Assembly (NCBI GenBank): GCA_036897625.1
Contig: JAYMTA010001142.1
Span: forward strand, 1-21,546
Direction of reading: 5' to 3'
Origin: Pelargonium cotyledonis
Taxonomy: Eukaryota; Streptophyta; Magnoliopsida; Geraniales; Geraniaceae
Length of the DNA: 21,546 nt
Numbering within the stretch: the first letter of the stretch is position 1; each line of letters opens with the position of its first letter. The notes below the pieces were generated by a model that had not been told where the DNA came from, ran no database searches, and saw only the letters and a list, made by a program, of their open reading frames with translations. Positions 11,501 through 18,795 of the stretch are shown here, one piece after another. Made by a program: the position numbers and the translations under genes.

Positions 11501-14500
11501 AAGCATCCCAAGTCCTTCAAATTTGGTTCTGAAAGGAAAATGCTTCTAGATACTCAATGCTAGTTGCGTTTTAAACTGGAAAGATGAAGAAAAATATAAT
11601 ATTGATGATATTGGCTGCAGTTTGGTTGCAATGGATGGTTTTTGTATGCTTTTAGGAACCCCGCGACATTATAATACTACAATAATGGTAAGTTTTGTCC
11701 ATGGCATATAGAAGAGCAACTAAATAATACTAGTACAAAGGAAAATACAAGAAATTATGCTATGAATTGGAGGCATAATTGTGCCATTTACTCTTTTTAT
11801 TCCTGTTTTTAAAAAAACTATTTTCATGTTAAATTCTCACTAGACTTTGTAGTGTCTAAAATGATGAAAACTGGGTGCTTGCCTTTTAAACTTCATTTCT
11901 GTTTGGGAAGACTTCTATTGCCATGCAGTTTTAAGCATGCCGATATCATTTTATGGTTGTCTGTAGGTACTTGATTCATTGGTCAGCCTGTTGTGCCGGT
12001 CAAATATATCAGCAGAGACGCTTTGGGAAGGTGGTTGGCATTTGCGCCAGTTACTTCCTTATAGTGAGACAGAGTTTAGCAGACATCATCTTGAATTGCT
12101 CAAGGTAAATTGTTAATGATACATTACTATCAGTTATGATTAGATATTGAGCTGTCACTTACAGTATTTTGCAGAAGATATTGCTTTTGTTTTCTTTTCA
12201 GCACCTCATTGATTGACTTCAGTTATGTTACCTTGCTACACCACTTATTTTTTGTTAGATATCTTTGATCATGGGTGTTATGGAACTTGAGCTCTCAGGT
12301 TTCTTTCATTATACTTCAGTTTTTTTAGTGATTGTTCTTTCTGTTACATTGATTTTATTGATGTGAATAACTTGTGATAAGTGATAACTAGTACAAAAGA
12401 GACTCCTTTATATAGGAGATGTAGAATAGAAATAAGAAATAGGCTAGACTAGATAATTAAAATAAACTTCCCTAAATACAATATTTTTCCTAATTTCACT
12501 AACATCTTTCCTAATTCTACTAAACTTAGAATTTAATCTCCACACTTCCCCAAGTTGGAGCATGTAAATAAAATCAATGCGAGAACTTCAGTTTTGTGAC
12601 GTTAGCAAGTTTATTGAAGAACCTTAGGAGAAGGAAATGAGTCTTAGCAGCACAGTAGGGTCTGTTCCCGTAGCCAGCCAATTTTTTGAGAGCATTCTTT
12701 TGTTCATCCAGATACCAGTGGTCAGAAAGTGTCGGTTGGTCCCCTTTCGTCTCGGACCCATTGTCCTCGTCGTCATGCGCTGCCATGCGCCTCGTGGAGG
12801 AAGCAGTCCAGATTCTTATTTTCCAAATTTATGTTCTTTCAGGCCTTAGTGTCTCATATGACCATACTACTGCCCAAACATAGTCCCTAAGTCATGAGGA
12901 TGCTCTTAGTTCCTGAGCCTTTTTGTTTGACCATACTGCTACCAAAACGTAGTCCTTGAGTCATGAGGACGCACTAAGTCCATTAGCCTCTCATTGACCA
13001 TACTACCAAAATGTAGTCCCTGAGCCATGTAATCACAAAGTGCTACATCAACAAAGTTCTCTCATAAGAAAATACAAGTAATTCACATCAATAAAATAAA
13101 TTTAACATGGTATCAGAGTTGTTGGACACTGGTGTCAAAATCGCAGCTAGATTTCATCTCCTCACTTTCTAAATTACTGATTTATGCTGTCACTGATATG
13201 GTAGGCTCTTGATGTGCAGGACACCTACATGAACTGCACTAGTACTCTTGTAAAGGAGATCAAAGGAATATGGACCGATCTACTTGTAGCTGTCATTTGC
13301 GAAGAATGGAGGAAATGCAAAAGAGGTATTATGTAAATTTAGCTCTGTCACTATGAGTTAGTATATTAAGTGGACTGCTCATGGCTTAAGCAAGTAATAT
13401 TGTACTTTTAGCAATTGAGGGATCGTCCCCCCCAAAAGAGCCCAAGTCCATGTTCTTGCCATCGCAGAAGTCCTCTCCTGAAGGTAAAATTTGGTAGCTG
13501 ATGCTTGGATTGATGGTTTTTGAAATTAACTTTTACTTGATGTGTATTATTTGAATTTACTTTTTTATCAACAGACATTCTGGTTGAATCATCATTTGCT
13601 ACTGGTGAAAGGATGCTGGAATCAGTGAAGGTTTGTGTTTGTATTCTTATCATTCATTTGAGTTTGTGTTTGTACACACGCACACACTCACATTTAGTAG
13701 ATCCTTCTGTTGTTTCTTTTTATACCCTCTCCTAATACTCACTCATTGTATTCAGGTGTTTGTACTGCTTTATCAACTTCAAATTTTCTGCCAGGGTAGA
13801 ACTTTGCCTGAGCAACCTCCTGTTCATCCTCCATTTGACGTGCCTACCAACTCACGTGCAACAACTGCTGGTGTGGATGTTTCAGGTCCAAAGCCAGGCA
13901 CTGAGTTAAAACTTGGTCAGTTTTACATCTTGCATTTGTGCTGTCTTGTGAAATATTACTCCCTCCATCTCGAAATGTGTGTCATGTTTCTCTTTAATTT
14001 TTGTCCCAAGATGAGTGTACTTCTATTTATTTATTTAGTTATACAAATTGTCACTAGTATCGTTACAAGAAGTTTGTACCTCATAACACATGATCACGAG
14101 TATACAAGAGTAAATGTACTACGCTAGCTACTTTCTTCTTAATTTTTCTCAAAATGGATGGAAGGAGTAATTATCTTATAGATTTCCCTCCAATTTTGTA
14201 GACAAATGTTTTAAGTTGTGGGTTTGATGATAAGAGTAAAGCAAACCAAGTATTTATGGTTGAATCACACTACTTGCTACTATATGCAGTTGATGCAGTG
14301 CCTTGTAGAATTGCATTTGAAAGGGGTAAAGAGCGCCATGTTTGCTTCTTGGCAATCTCTCGGGGAACATCTGGGTGGGTTGTCCTTATAGAGGAATTAC
14401 CCCTGAAGCAGCAACATGGAGTTGTGCGTGTCGCGGCACCATTGGCGGGCTCCAATGTATGTATGGCCGTGAAGCTCCTCCTTTGTTTCTCTTTTCTATT

Positions 14501-15097
14501 GAATTAAATCATTTCGAGAAGATAAATTGATTGCTCTTTTTTTCTTTTCTTTTTTTTTTTTGTACTCCACATACTGCCTTCTCCATTCACAGCTAAATTG
14601 CTAGAGAAAAATTCTATCATGTCAACTGTTTAGACGTGCTCTAGGCTCTAGCTTATCAGACAAAAACAGAACTAGAAGAGTTTCTACTGTTATTTTTTGT
14701 GGATACATTCTTTATTTGAGCTTGTACTAGTCTGTGATTCCTTTTCAAGGAGAATAATCTTTCCATTTCCTGCCTCCAGCCCATAATTGATGATAAGCAT
14801 CCGAGATGGTTACAATTGCGAATCCGTCCATCCACTCTACCACGTGTGGATCCTGCTAAGTCTGCTGTATATGGGAAAGCAAAGGCAAACGCTTTAGTTG
14901 ATGGAAGATGGACCCTTGCATTCAGAGATGAGCAATCTTGTAGCTCTGCATTTGCTATGGTCCTTGAGGAGATTGATATACAAAGGAATGAGGTTGAGAG
15001 AAGACTTGAACCTGTACTGGGCCTTGAAAGAGGTGTAGATAATTTAAAGTCCTCTCTACACACACAGCTGGCTTGCTCGCCTTCGGATTCGTTGTAA
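1215..15097 (+). CDS. TT9: Plant CLEC16A-like protein TRANSPARENT TESTA 9 / GFS9, complete, 21 exons
   Basis: Assigned exons: 1215-1267, 1837-1888, 2004-2080, 2158-2291, 2390-2486, 2583-2640, 3749-3857, 3963-4086, 4170-4356, 4471-4793, 6596-6684, 6772-6842, 8388-8483, 10279-10344, 11967-12104, 13220-13325, 13412-13483, 13575-13630, 13756-13915, 14290-14456, 14780-15097. All introns are GT-AG and phases match, giving 850 codons plus TAA, close to the roughly 840 residues I recall for Arabidopsis TT9. The start [17 protein letters not shown] is the usual family N-terminus. The FPL domain (about residues 47-193) carries [28 protein letters not shown] and the name-giving [17 protein letters not shown]. 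Later family blocks are [57 protein letters not shown] and [13 protein letters not shown]. In Arabidopsis this is a peripheral Golgi-associated protein needed for vacuolar trafficking and seed-coat proanthocyanidin accumulation; animal CLEC16A acts in endosome/autophagy traffic. The exon 4 donor has two choices; 2291 was preferred because it restores the family motif HAMYYMFSNEH. No frameshift or stop was seen. Confidence 0.93.
1268..1836 (+). other. TT9 intron 1, no recognised element
   Basis: T-rich intron between exons 1 and 2, with a clear GCAG acceptor. I see no repeat or transposon end. The frame through the donor stays open to 1499 but diverges at once from the family, so it is intron read-through and not an alternative exon. 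Confidence 0.7.
2641..3748 (+). other. TT9 intron 6, 1108 bp
   Basis: Mostly featureless AT-rich sequence apart from a local duplication at 2801-2886. The short minus-strand frames at 2790-2999 and 3373-3636 have no recognisable domain and look like chance frames. Confidence 0.6.
2801..2886. repeat. 20-bp perfect direct repeat in TT9 intron 6
   Basis: AGATCATGACATAAAAGTAT occurs at 2801-2820 and again at 2867-2886. Shorter shared strings nearby (CAGGGGTAGCC near 2835 and 2957; ATGGCATTCAT near 2854 and 2905) suggest a local segmental duplication that has since diverged. Confidence 0.75.
4801..5049 (+). mobile_element. Copia-like LTR end with primer-binding site, plus orientation
   Basis: The sequence TTTACA ends at 5036 and is followed by TGGTATCAGTGCC (5037-5049). 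That is one mismatch from TGGTATCAGAGC, the initiator-Met tRNA primer site that follows the CA end of Ty1/copia LTRs. The left boundary of the LTR is not resolved, and no gag-pol reading frame follows. Treat as a truncated remnant. Confidence 0.5.
5181..5468. mobile_element. MITE with short terminal inverted repeats and a central hairpin
   Basis: The left end AGGAGCTGTTCGTTTA matches the reverse complement of the right end (AGGGGTCGTTCGTTTA) at 14 of 16 positions. The interior has no coding capacity but includes a perfect 13-bp stem (TTCAAATTCTACA and its complement, about 5264-5297) around an 8-base loop. Termini beginning GGGGTCGTT are common among plant DNA-transposon MITEs. The target duplication is not clean, so superfamily (Harbinger or hAT) is open. 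Confidence 0.55.
5475..5620 (+). repeat. Single copy of an interspersed unit shared with TT9 intron 15
   Basis: From about 5475 the string GCCTCTCATCCGACCAAACT, then CATAACGTTGTCCCTAAGTC, ATGAAGACACGCT and GCTACGTCAACAAAACT run parallel to the tandem block at 12860-13060. The similarity continues weakly into CATCACATCAAGATAAT, resembling the LTR tail there. It is probably an LTR fragment of the same family. Confidence 0.65.
5868..5985. repeat. Purine-rich low-complexity tract in TT9 intron 10
   Basis: About 115 bases composed almost only of A and G, with GAAGAAGAAGAAAAG-type runs, on the plus strand. No open frame or repeat unit is defined. It lies between the shared unit at 5475 and the minus-oriented LTR end at 6127. 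Confidence 0.6.
6127..6330 (-). mobile_element. Possible LTR end with diverged primer-binding site, minus orientation
   Basis: GGTTCTAATACCA at about 6128-6140 is the reverse complement of TGGTATTAGAACC, a diverged copia-type primer site. It abuts TTGTAGTTC, so an LTR ending in ACA would extend rightwards on the plus strand. The pattern CTATTTA followed by AACTAAATCTAA occurs here (about 6232-6268) and at about 6020-6058, suggesting related LTR pieces. No boundaries are proven. Confidence 0.35.
7785..8050 (-). mobile_element. Possible degraded LTR fragment in TT9 intron 12
   Basis: The order of strings such as TTATTTCATTAGAGAAAG, GGTATTTATACAG and AATCCCATAAACC resembles the reverse strand of small copia LTRs, with a TATA-like segment near 7878. 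No primer site, polypurine tract or coding remnant is attached. The rest of intron 12 (6843-8387) shows nothing I can name apart from a short palindrome near 8103-8125. Confidence 0.25.
8485..8520. repeat. (TC)18 microsatellite fused to the intron 13 splice donor
   Basis: An uninterrupted TC run begins at the T of the donor GT (exon end 8483, donor 8484-8485), so the 5' splice site reads AAG|GTCTCT. On the other strand this run produces a meaningless Arg-Glu repeat frame. Confidence 0.95.
8529..8616. repeat. 44-bp imperfect tandem duplication in TT9 intron 13
   Basis: Two adjacent units share ACATTTTT, then TATGGATATCTTGA, at a spacing of 44 bp directly downstream of the TC microsatellite. 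The units differ at roughly a quarter of positions. No function is evident. Confidence 0.65.
9311..9505. repeat. 105-bp tandem duplication in TT9 intron 13
   Basis: CACCATGCACTG occurs at 9350-9361 and 9455-9466, and the flanks align around both: TTCAGATTC, TTATTTTCACC, GCTACAACTCTTTATAGTT, then a G-run. Two copies are present. Overlapping small frames on both strands arise from the repeat and are not genes. Confidence 0.8.
9546..9712 (+). mobile_element. tRNA-derived SINE, degraded, in TT9 intron 13
   Basis: An RNA polymerase III A box (TACCCCAATGG, 9549-9559, one mismatch to TRGYNNARNNG) and a B box (GTTTGAATC, 9600-9608, one mismatch to GWTCRANNC) are spaced as in a tRNA. The flanks do not pair as a tRNA acceptor stem, and the body runs on to an A-rich end (AAAAACAAAAA near 9700). 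It is therefore a SINE and not a tRNA gene. The 3' limit is approximate. Confidence 0.6.
9729..10010. mobile_element. Stowaway-type (Tc1/mariner) MITE, 282 bp, in TT9 intron 13
   Basis: The left end CTCCCTTAATTCCAAAATAA with GTGTCTTATTTGAC is the familiar Stowaway terminus. The right end, TAGTGGACTTTGTATC through GCAGGAAG, is its diverged complement. TA dinucleotides flank both ends (9727-9728 and 10011-10012), as expected of TA target duplication. No transposase coding capacity. Two copies of ACAATGGATACTGTT lie inside (about 9872 and 9898). Confidence 0.75.
10415..10540. mobile_element. Left end of a plant interspersed repeat beginning TAGGGGTGTAATTGAGCC
   Basis: TAGGGGTGTAATTGAGCCGA followed by GGTTCGGCTCAGGTCGATA is a motif I know from many plant genomes, where TAGGGGTGT-type termini belong to hAT-like MITEs. 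The expected complementary right end (ACACCCCTA) is not found in the next kilobase, so the copy is truncated or misclassified. Confidence 0.4.
10621..10714. repeat. 43-bp tandem repeat, just over two copies, in TT9 intron 14
   Basis: The unit TGATACATATCCAAATATTA with GATAGATGGTACTTGTATGC recurs from 10662 with few changes, and a third partial copy (TGATACATAT) follows at 10705. Intron 14 here is very AT-rich. Confidence 0.85.
10905..11200 (-). mobile_element. Probable retroelement-related fragment in TT9 intron 14
   Basis: GAGATACCA near 10912 resembles a reversed primer-binding site. CAATGTGGGACTAAAGTC and CAACACTCCCCCTCACG (about 10990-11032) are strings I associate with common dispersed plant repeats. 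Boundaries are not visible. A 67-codon plus-strand frame across it (10942-11145) has no recognisable domain. Confidence 0.35.
11271..11341 (+). mobile_element. 43-bp retroposed fragment with a perfect 14-bp target-site duplication
   Basis: AAGAGCTTATTGTT occurs at 11271-11284 and again at 11328-11341. Between the copies lie 43 bases that begin GGCCTATGAGG and end in an A-rich tail. Long perfect flanking duplications plus a 3' poly(A)-like tail are the hallmark of target-primed reverse transcription by LINE machinery. The insert is too short to name its source. Confidence 0.65.
12342..12544 (-). mobile_element. Copia-like LTR, minus orientation, with adjoining polypurine tract and pol C-terminus trace
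   Basis: Read on the minus strand, a TG...CA segment of 203 bp starts TGTGGAGATTAAATTC, has a TATATAAAGG box, an AATAAAAT signal and ends AATGTAACA. Directly before it lies a purine tract (CTTGGGGAAG). Upstream again a minus frame reads LHAPTWG, the tail typical of copia polyproteins. This defines a 3' LTR. Its internal region would run rightwards on the plus strand and is decayed within about 250 bases. Confidence 0.6.
12860..13040 (+). repeat. Minisatellite: three copies of a 67-69 bp unit in TT9 intron 15
   Basis: Units start with GACCATACT at 12860, 12929 and 12996, each followed by a CAAAA(C/T)(A/G)TAGTCC(C/T)T core; the first two continue GTCATGAGGA. A single diverged copy lies in intron 10 at about 5492. 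The block is immediately upstream of the plus-oriented LTR tail at 13085 and may belong to that LTR. Confidence 0.8.
13085..13163 (+). mobile_element. Copia-like LTR tail, primer-binding site and stub of leader, plus orientation
   Basis: ATTCACATCAATAAAATAAA then TTTAACA ends at 13107, closely matching the terminus of the minus-oriented LTR at 12342. It is followed at once by TGGTATCAGAG (13108-13118), the initiator-Met tRNA primer site. About 45 bases of leader remain before ordinary intron resumes. No gag-pol sequence follows. Confidence 0.6.
13959..14167. mobile_element. Stowaway-type (Tc1/mariner) MITE, 209 bp, in TT9 intron 19
   Basis: The left terminus CTCCCTCCATCTCGAAATG and right terminus TCAAAATGGATGGAAGGAG are imperfect inverted repeats. 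TA dinucleotides (13957-13958 and 14168-14169) flank both ends. The element makes up more than half of the 374-bp intron. It has no coding capacity. Confidence 0.8.
14457..14779 (+). other. TT9 intron 20, no recognised element
   Basis: A 323-bp intron between the exon ending APLAGSN and the last exon starting [10 protein letters not shown]. It holds a T-rich run near 14537-14562 and nothing else I can identify. The donor is GTATGT and the acceptor CTCCAG. Confidence 0.75.
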
Positions 15098-18000
15098 GTT
15101 CTAACTGGTTTCAATTTTCCTTCAACAGTTTGCGAGTGGACCCTTTTGTATGCTGCATGTTAATAAGGCAACCTTTACATAAAATATTAACCCGAAACGT
15201 AGATTAGATCCCATTGTGGCACTATTTTTGTGTACCCAACTTCTTCGTCTATCTGTAAAGTTAACTGTTTTTTACCTCATTCTTTAACAGCTCTATCTTA
15301 GGTTTTTTCCTCTGTTTCCTTGTTCTGTAAGTTCTGTAACATCAATGTATAGTTGCAAAGTTGCAAGTTTCTTTCGATTATTCTGATAATCTATTACAGC
15401 TCGACTTGCTTCGATCCTTTGTTAGTCTGAAAATGGAATAACTCTGGTGGGGTTATGTATCTTTAGTGCGAGCTCCTTGTGAATAATTGTCCTCTCAATC
15501 ATTCATAAAGGTGATAATCATCCTCAGACAAACAAGCAAGTTGCTAAATTGTTTCATGATTACTTGAAGCTTTTGTTTCCTTTAGAATAAAATATCAATG
15601 GAACATACCATTCTGTTTTTTCAGATATATATAACAATCTTTAGTTGTGAAATTTGAGCTGCATATTATTTATTGTTCACCTCAAATTCATGGGATGGAA
15701 TTTGGATTCCAAAAGAAGGGACATTTGCAGTAGTAAAATTTCTAATATTATTGACTATTTGTGCCTTAAGTACAACAATTTATATGAGAAAAACATGAGC
15801 AGTATTACTGAAATGAGCACGGACACTTAATAGAGCAAGTAGTTGATTTCACTTAGTCTCCTAAAGTCTCAGCTTCAAGATTCGAAGTTGCTGATAGAAA
15901 AAAGACCACTAATGGAAGATAATTGAATGCTCTTTTGTAGCACTAAATAGGTATAAAGAAAGAAGAGGTAAGGGGGCCGAGTAATGATAGCCCAATAAGA
16001 AAAGGTAGAATTGAGGCCTATCATGTCTTGTAGATATTGGTTCAAAGAAAAGAAATTGGCACTAAACTTTAATTTATGGAAGGCCACTAAATTCTTATTT
16101 TGATATCAATATCTATAGCTATGCAACATAAAAATAAAATAAAAAAACATTCAAGGCTGGTTATTCACATTATTTGGCCCAAATTGTTGTTTTGAATCCC
16201 AAGGGAAACAAAAAGGTAAGAAAAGAAAGGATTTAATGCATGAAATAGAAAAGTATATGTAATGGAAAATGACACTAGGAACCATGATTCACCTATGATA
16301 CATAGTAGCACACTTGAGTGCTTTTTTTGTTTGTTGTAAAAGGTTGCAATGCGAGAAAATTTGATTGCCAAAACACAGAAAAGATGAAAGATGAGAAATG
16401 AAATAATGATTGAGAATAAAGAATCACAATTATAATTATTGGCTGAAATTTTCTACCAATAAATCAAAATTATTGAAGTGATGTCACATCATCGACTAAC
16501 ACTCTTACATATTTTAATAAATTTGTGGACGCCCGTGTTTTGCTCACTCCTATTTCATTTTTTTTAAATCAAAGTCTCAAAAAATTTATAACGACTTAGA
16601 TTCCTTATTTTTAATAATAGCAATTAGGAAGAAGATAGACCCCACAATCCGGCGCTTGGTGCAATGATGATGGTTTTGCTATTTTCTGGTCAAAGTGAGG
16701 GTGCATGGTCTCATTTCTCAGACAAACAAAATGGTATGGGCCATTTTCAAAAGCCCAATGAACAATGCATCATTGCTCTTCTTTTTCTTAAGATATGATG
16801 ACAAACATATTAGTGGGCATTGATTGCTCTCAAAAGATTAGCCCATGGAGCTTTTTAATTAATCATAGCTAATAGACAATTACACACATAGATAACACTA
16901 TTTTTTGTGGTGAGTGTGAGTGAGTTCCACCTCCTTCCATTGAAGCTAAAACAATAGCAATTAATGGTATGAATCAAAAGGTGTAATTGATGTATGTTCT
17001 TCCCTTTTCTCTTTTGGTTTGTATTTGTATTTCTTATTTAATTATTTTGCAAAGAGGATTAGAATAATTAGTATATTATTGTAATGATTAACCATTTTCT
17101 AATCTTGAATTATTTTCTATTGAAAGGGCTTGATGTGATGTTATTATCAATTGGCAAAGAGATCTACCATTTAACTAATGCCTACATGCATATTGTTTGT
17201 TAGTATTCATGAAAGGTGGTTTTTGGTTAGTAGTTGTATGGAATATAGAGTGAGTGGGCTAACATAATTTAGATTATTATAGAGTAGAAGACCATTAACA
17301 GTAATGCTTTTAATAGTTTTTGCTAGGCTACCATATCTTAACACTTGGCTACAACAAATAAATACTCTATAGTTAGTACGAAGAAGAGTTTTAGATTTAA
17401 GGCATAATCTAATTTAGTAGAGTGATAGGAGACAAAGGCATCAAGGAATGTTGTTGTGAACCCTGCGGAACAATAGCAAAACCGAATGGAGTTGACCATG
17501 GTGGTAATCTCGAGCTGACCAATTTAGTACCCTGAATTAACTGAATTGTCAATTCAATATTAATAGGTTAGATCAAGCTCAAGCTCAAGCTCGCTCACTA
17601 TATTGAAACGTTTCCCCTCGCTCCTCCACTAAGCATTTGCCACATGTGGAAGGTTTATCAATTTCGTGCAATGCCCAATCATGGCCACGTGGTCTGGTTT
17701 GGTGTAAGAATCTGACTGGACCACGGTCAAACTAAAATTCAACCCATTCAACCAATCTAGTGCCATAACAAAAAAAAAAAAAATGGAATTATATTTAATT
17801 TGGACTGTTTCACTTCCAATTAAACCAATTTCAACCGCAACGACTGTTACCCTTATTTGACATACGTTTGCATGTGTAAAGCCTCATAGCCTAATTTAAC
17901 CGCTCCAAACTAATTTTTGACACTTTCAAGACCCAATTCCTACCTCTTGTTGGTCTACTCATATCTTCTCTCTGACGTTGTCTATACATACCTACTTCGG

Positions 18001-18334
18001 TACTCATCCAATGGTGTCATTGAGTAACTCTCACTACATGTGACCCTCATCTTGACCGTCGTTTTTTTGCAAATGGATCTCACACCCCCTCATAAGCCCT
18101 CGTATGCTTCATGAGCTTACACATGAGACGTCTAAGTTTCGTCGGCCCTCGTAAAACCTCCTCGCTTCATAAGTCCTTGACTGGACGTTTATGTCTACAG
18201 CACTCCGCCTCGCTCGAAATATAGTCATTGGCCCAAGGCAACTTCTTACACTTGACCTCTCACGGTGCCTTCTTGGGCAGCATTAGCCCAAGGTGCATTG
18301 GAGTAGTGACGTGATCACCCCCTCACTATACTAC
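15098..18334. other. Convergent intergenic region between TT9 and SMXL, left part
   Basis: The 3' end of TT9 points into this region from the left and that of SMXL from the right. Possible polyadenylation hexamers for TT9 exist (AATAAG near 15162, AATAAA near 15586) but cannot be ranked. The small minus-strand frames at 15875-16087 and 16165-16371 have no recognisable content. Bases 17960-18330 are clearly GC-richer, with repeated words such as CCCTCGTA and GCCCAAGG, and may be an unclassified repeat. No gene is supported. Confidence 0.55.
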
Positions 18335-18599
18335 TTTTTTTTTACAATACAGAAAGGTGTCGAAATTCTTTTTTGCAACGGCCTAAGCAACCTTTACAAG
18401 ACGAATATGTACAAGCTTAAACAAGAAACCAATAGTGTTCAAAAAAGAGACTTTGCCTTTTAACCCTAACCTAGGGCTTTTAGCACCTTACCACACCAAA
18501 ATAGACTTTTACAGCACCACCACCAAGAATGTGTCGAGTGAGAATCGATCCTGAGATCTCTTTCCACTCACACAGTTTGATTAACCAACTGCGCCACCC
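18335..18599 (-). mobile_element. tRNA-derived SINE, about 265 bp, minus strand
   Basis: The minus-strand head GGGTGGCGCAGTTGGTTAAT carries a perfect A box (TGGCGCAGTTGG, 18585-18596). A perfect B box (GATCGATTC, 18542-18550) follows. The body ends in an A9 tail, seen as T9 at 18335-18343. Head and tail do not fold as a functional tRNA. A clean target duplication was not found next to both ends. It sits about 200 bp past the SMXL stop in the same orientation. Confidence 0.75.
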
Positions 18600-18795
18600 T
18601 TAATGATTCCCTCTCACTACAAATGGAATATCAACATGCAAGGAGAGACAACATTAAACCCAAAAAAAAAAAACACATTCTATTTTATGATGAAGAAAGA
18701 TACAAAAAGGACAAAATGTGGTGGCTCTTCATTTTGTGATGGAATTTTACAGAGAAATATTAAGGAGTAGATCTAGAAGAAGAACCACATTGATT

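Noticed and set aside
12574..12786. 70-codon minus-strand frame read as a gene
   Set aside because: It lies between a copia-like LTR and a minisatellite. Only the region just past its stop (LHAPTWG) resembles the tail of a copia polyprotein. It is treated as retroelement debris.
13633..14127. 164-codon plus-strand frame as an independent gene
   Set aside because: Only 13756-13915 matches the TT9 family (exon 19). The start is intron 18 and the end runs into a Stowaway MITE.
14656..15114. 152-codon minus-strand frame
   Set aside because: It is antisense to the last TT9 exon, whose plus-strand frame carries the conserved family sequence.
18542..18599. tRNA gene on the minus strand
   Set aside because: A and B boxes are present, but the acceptor and anticodon stems do not pair, and a long body with a poly(A) tail follows. 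This is a SINE head.
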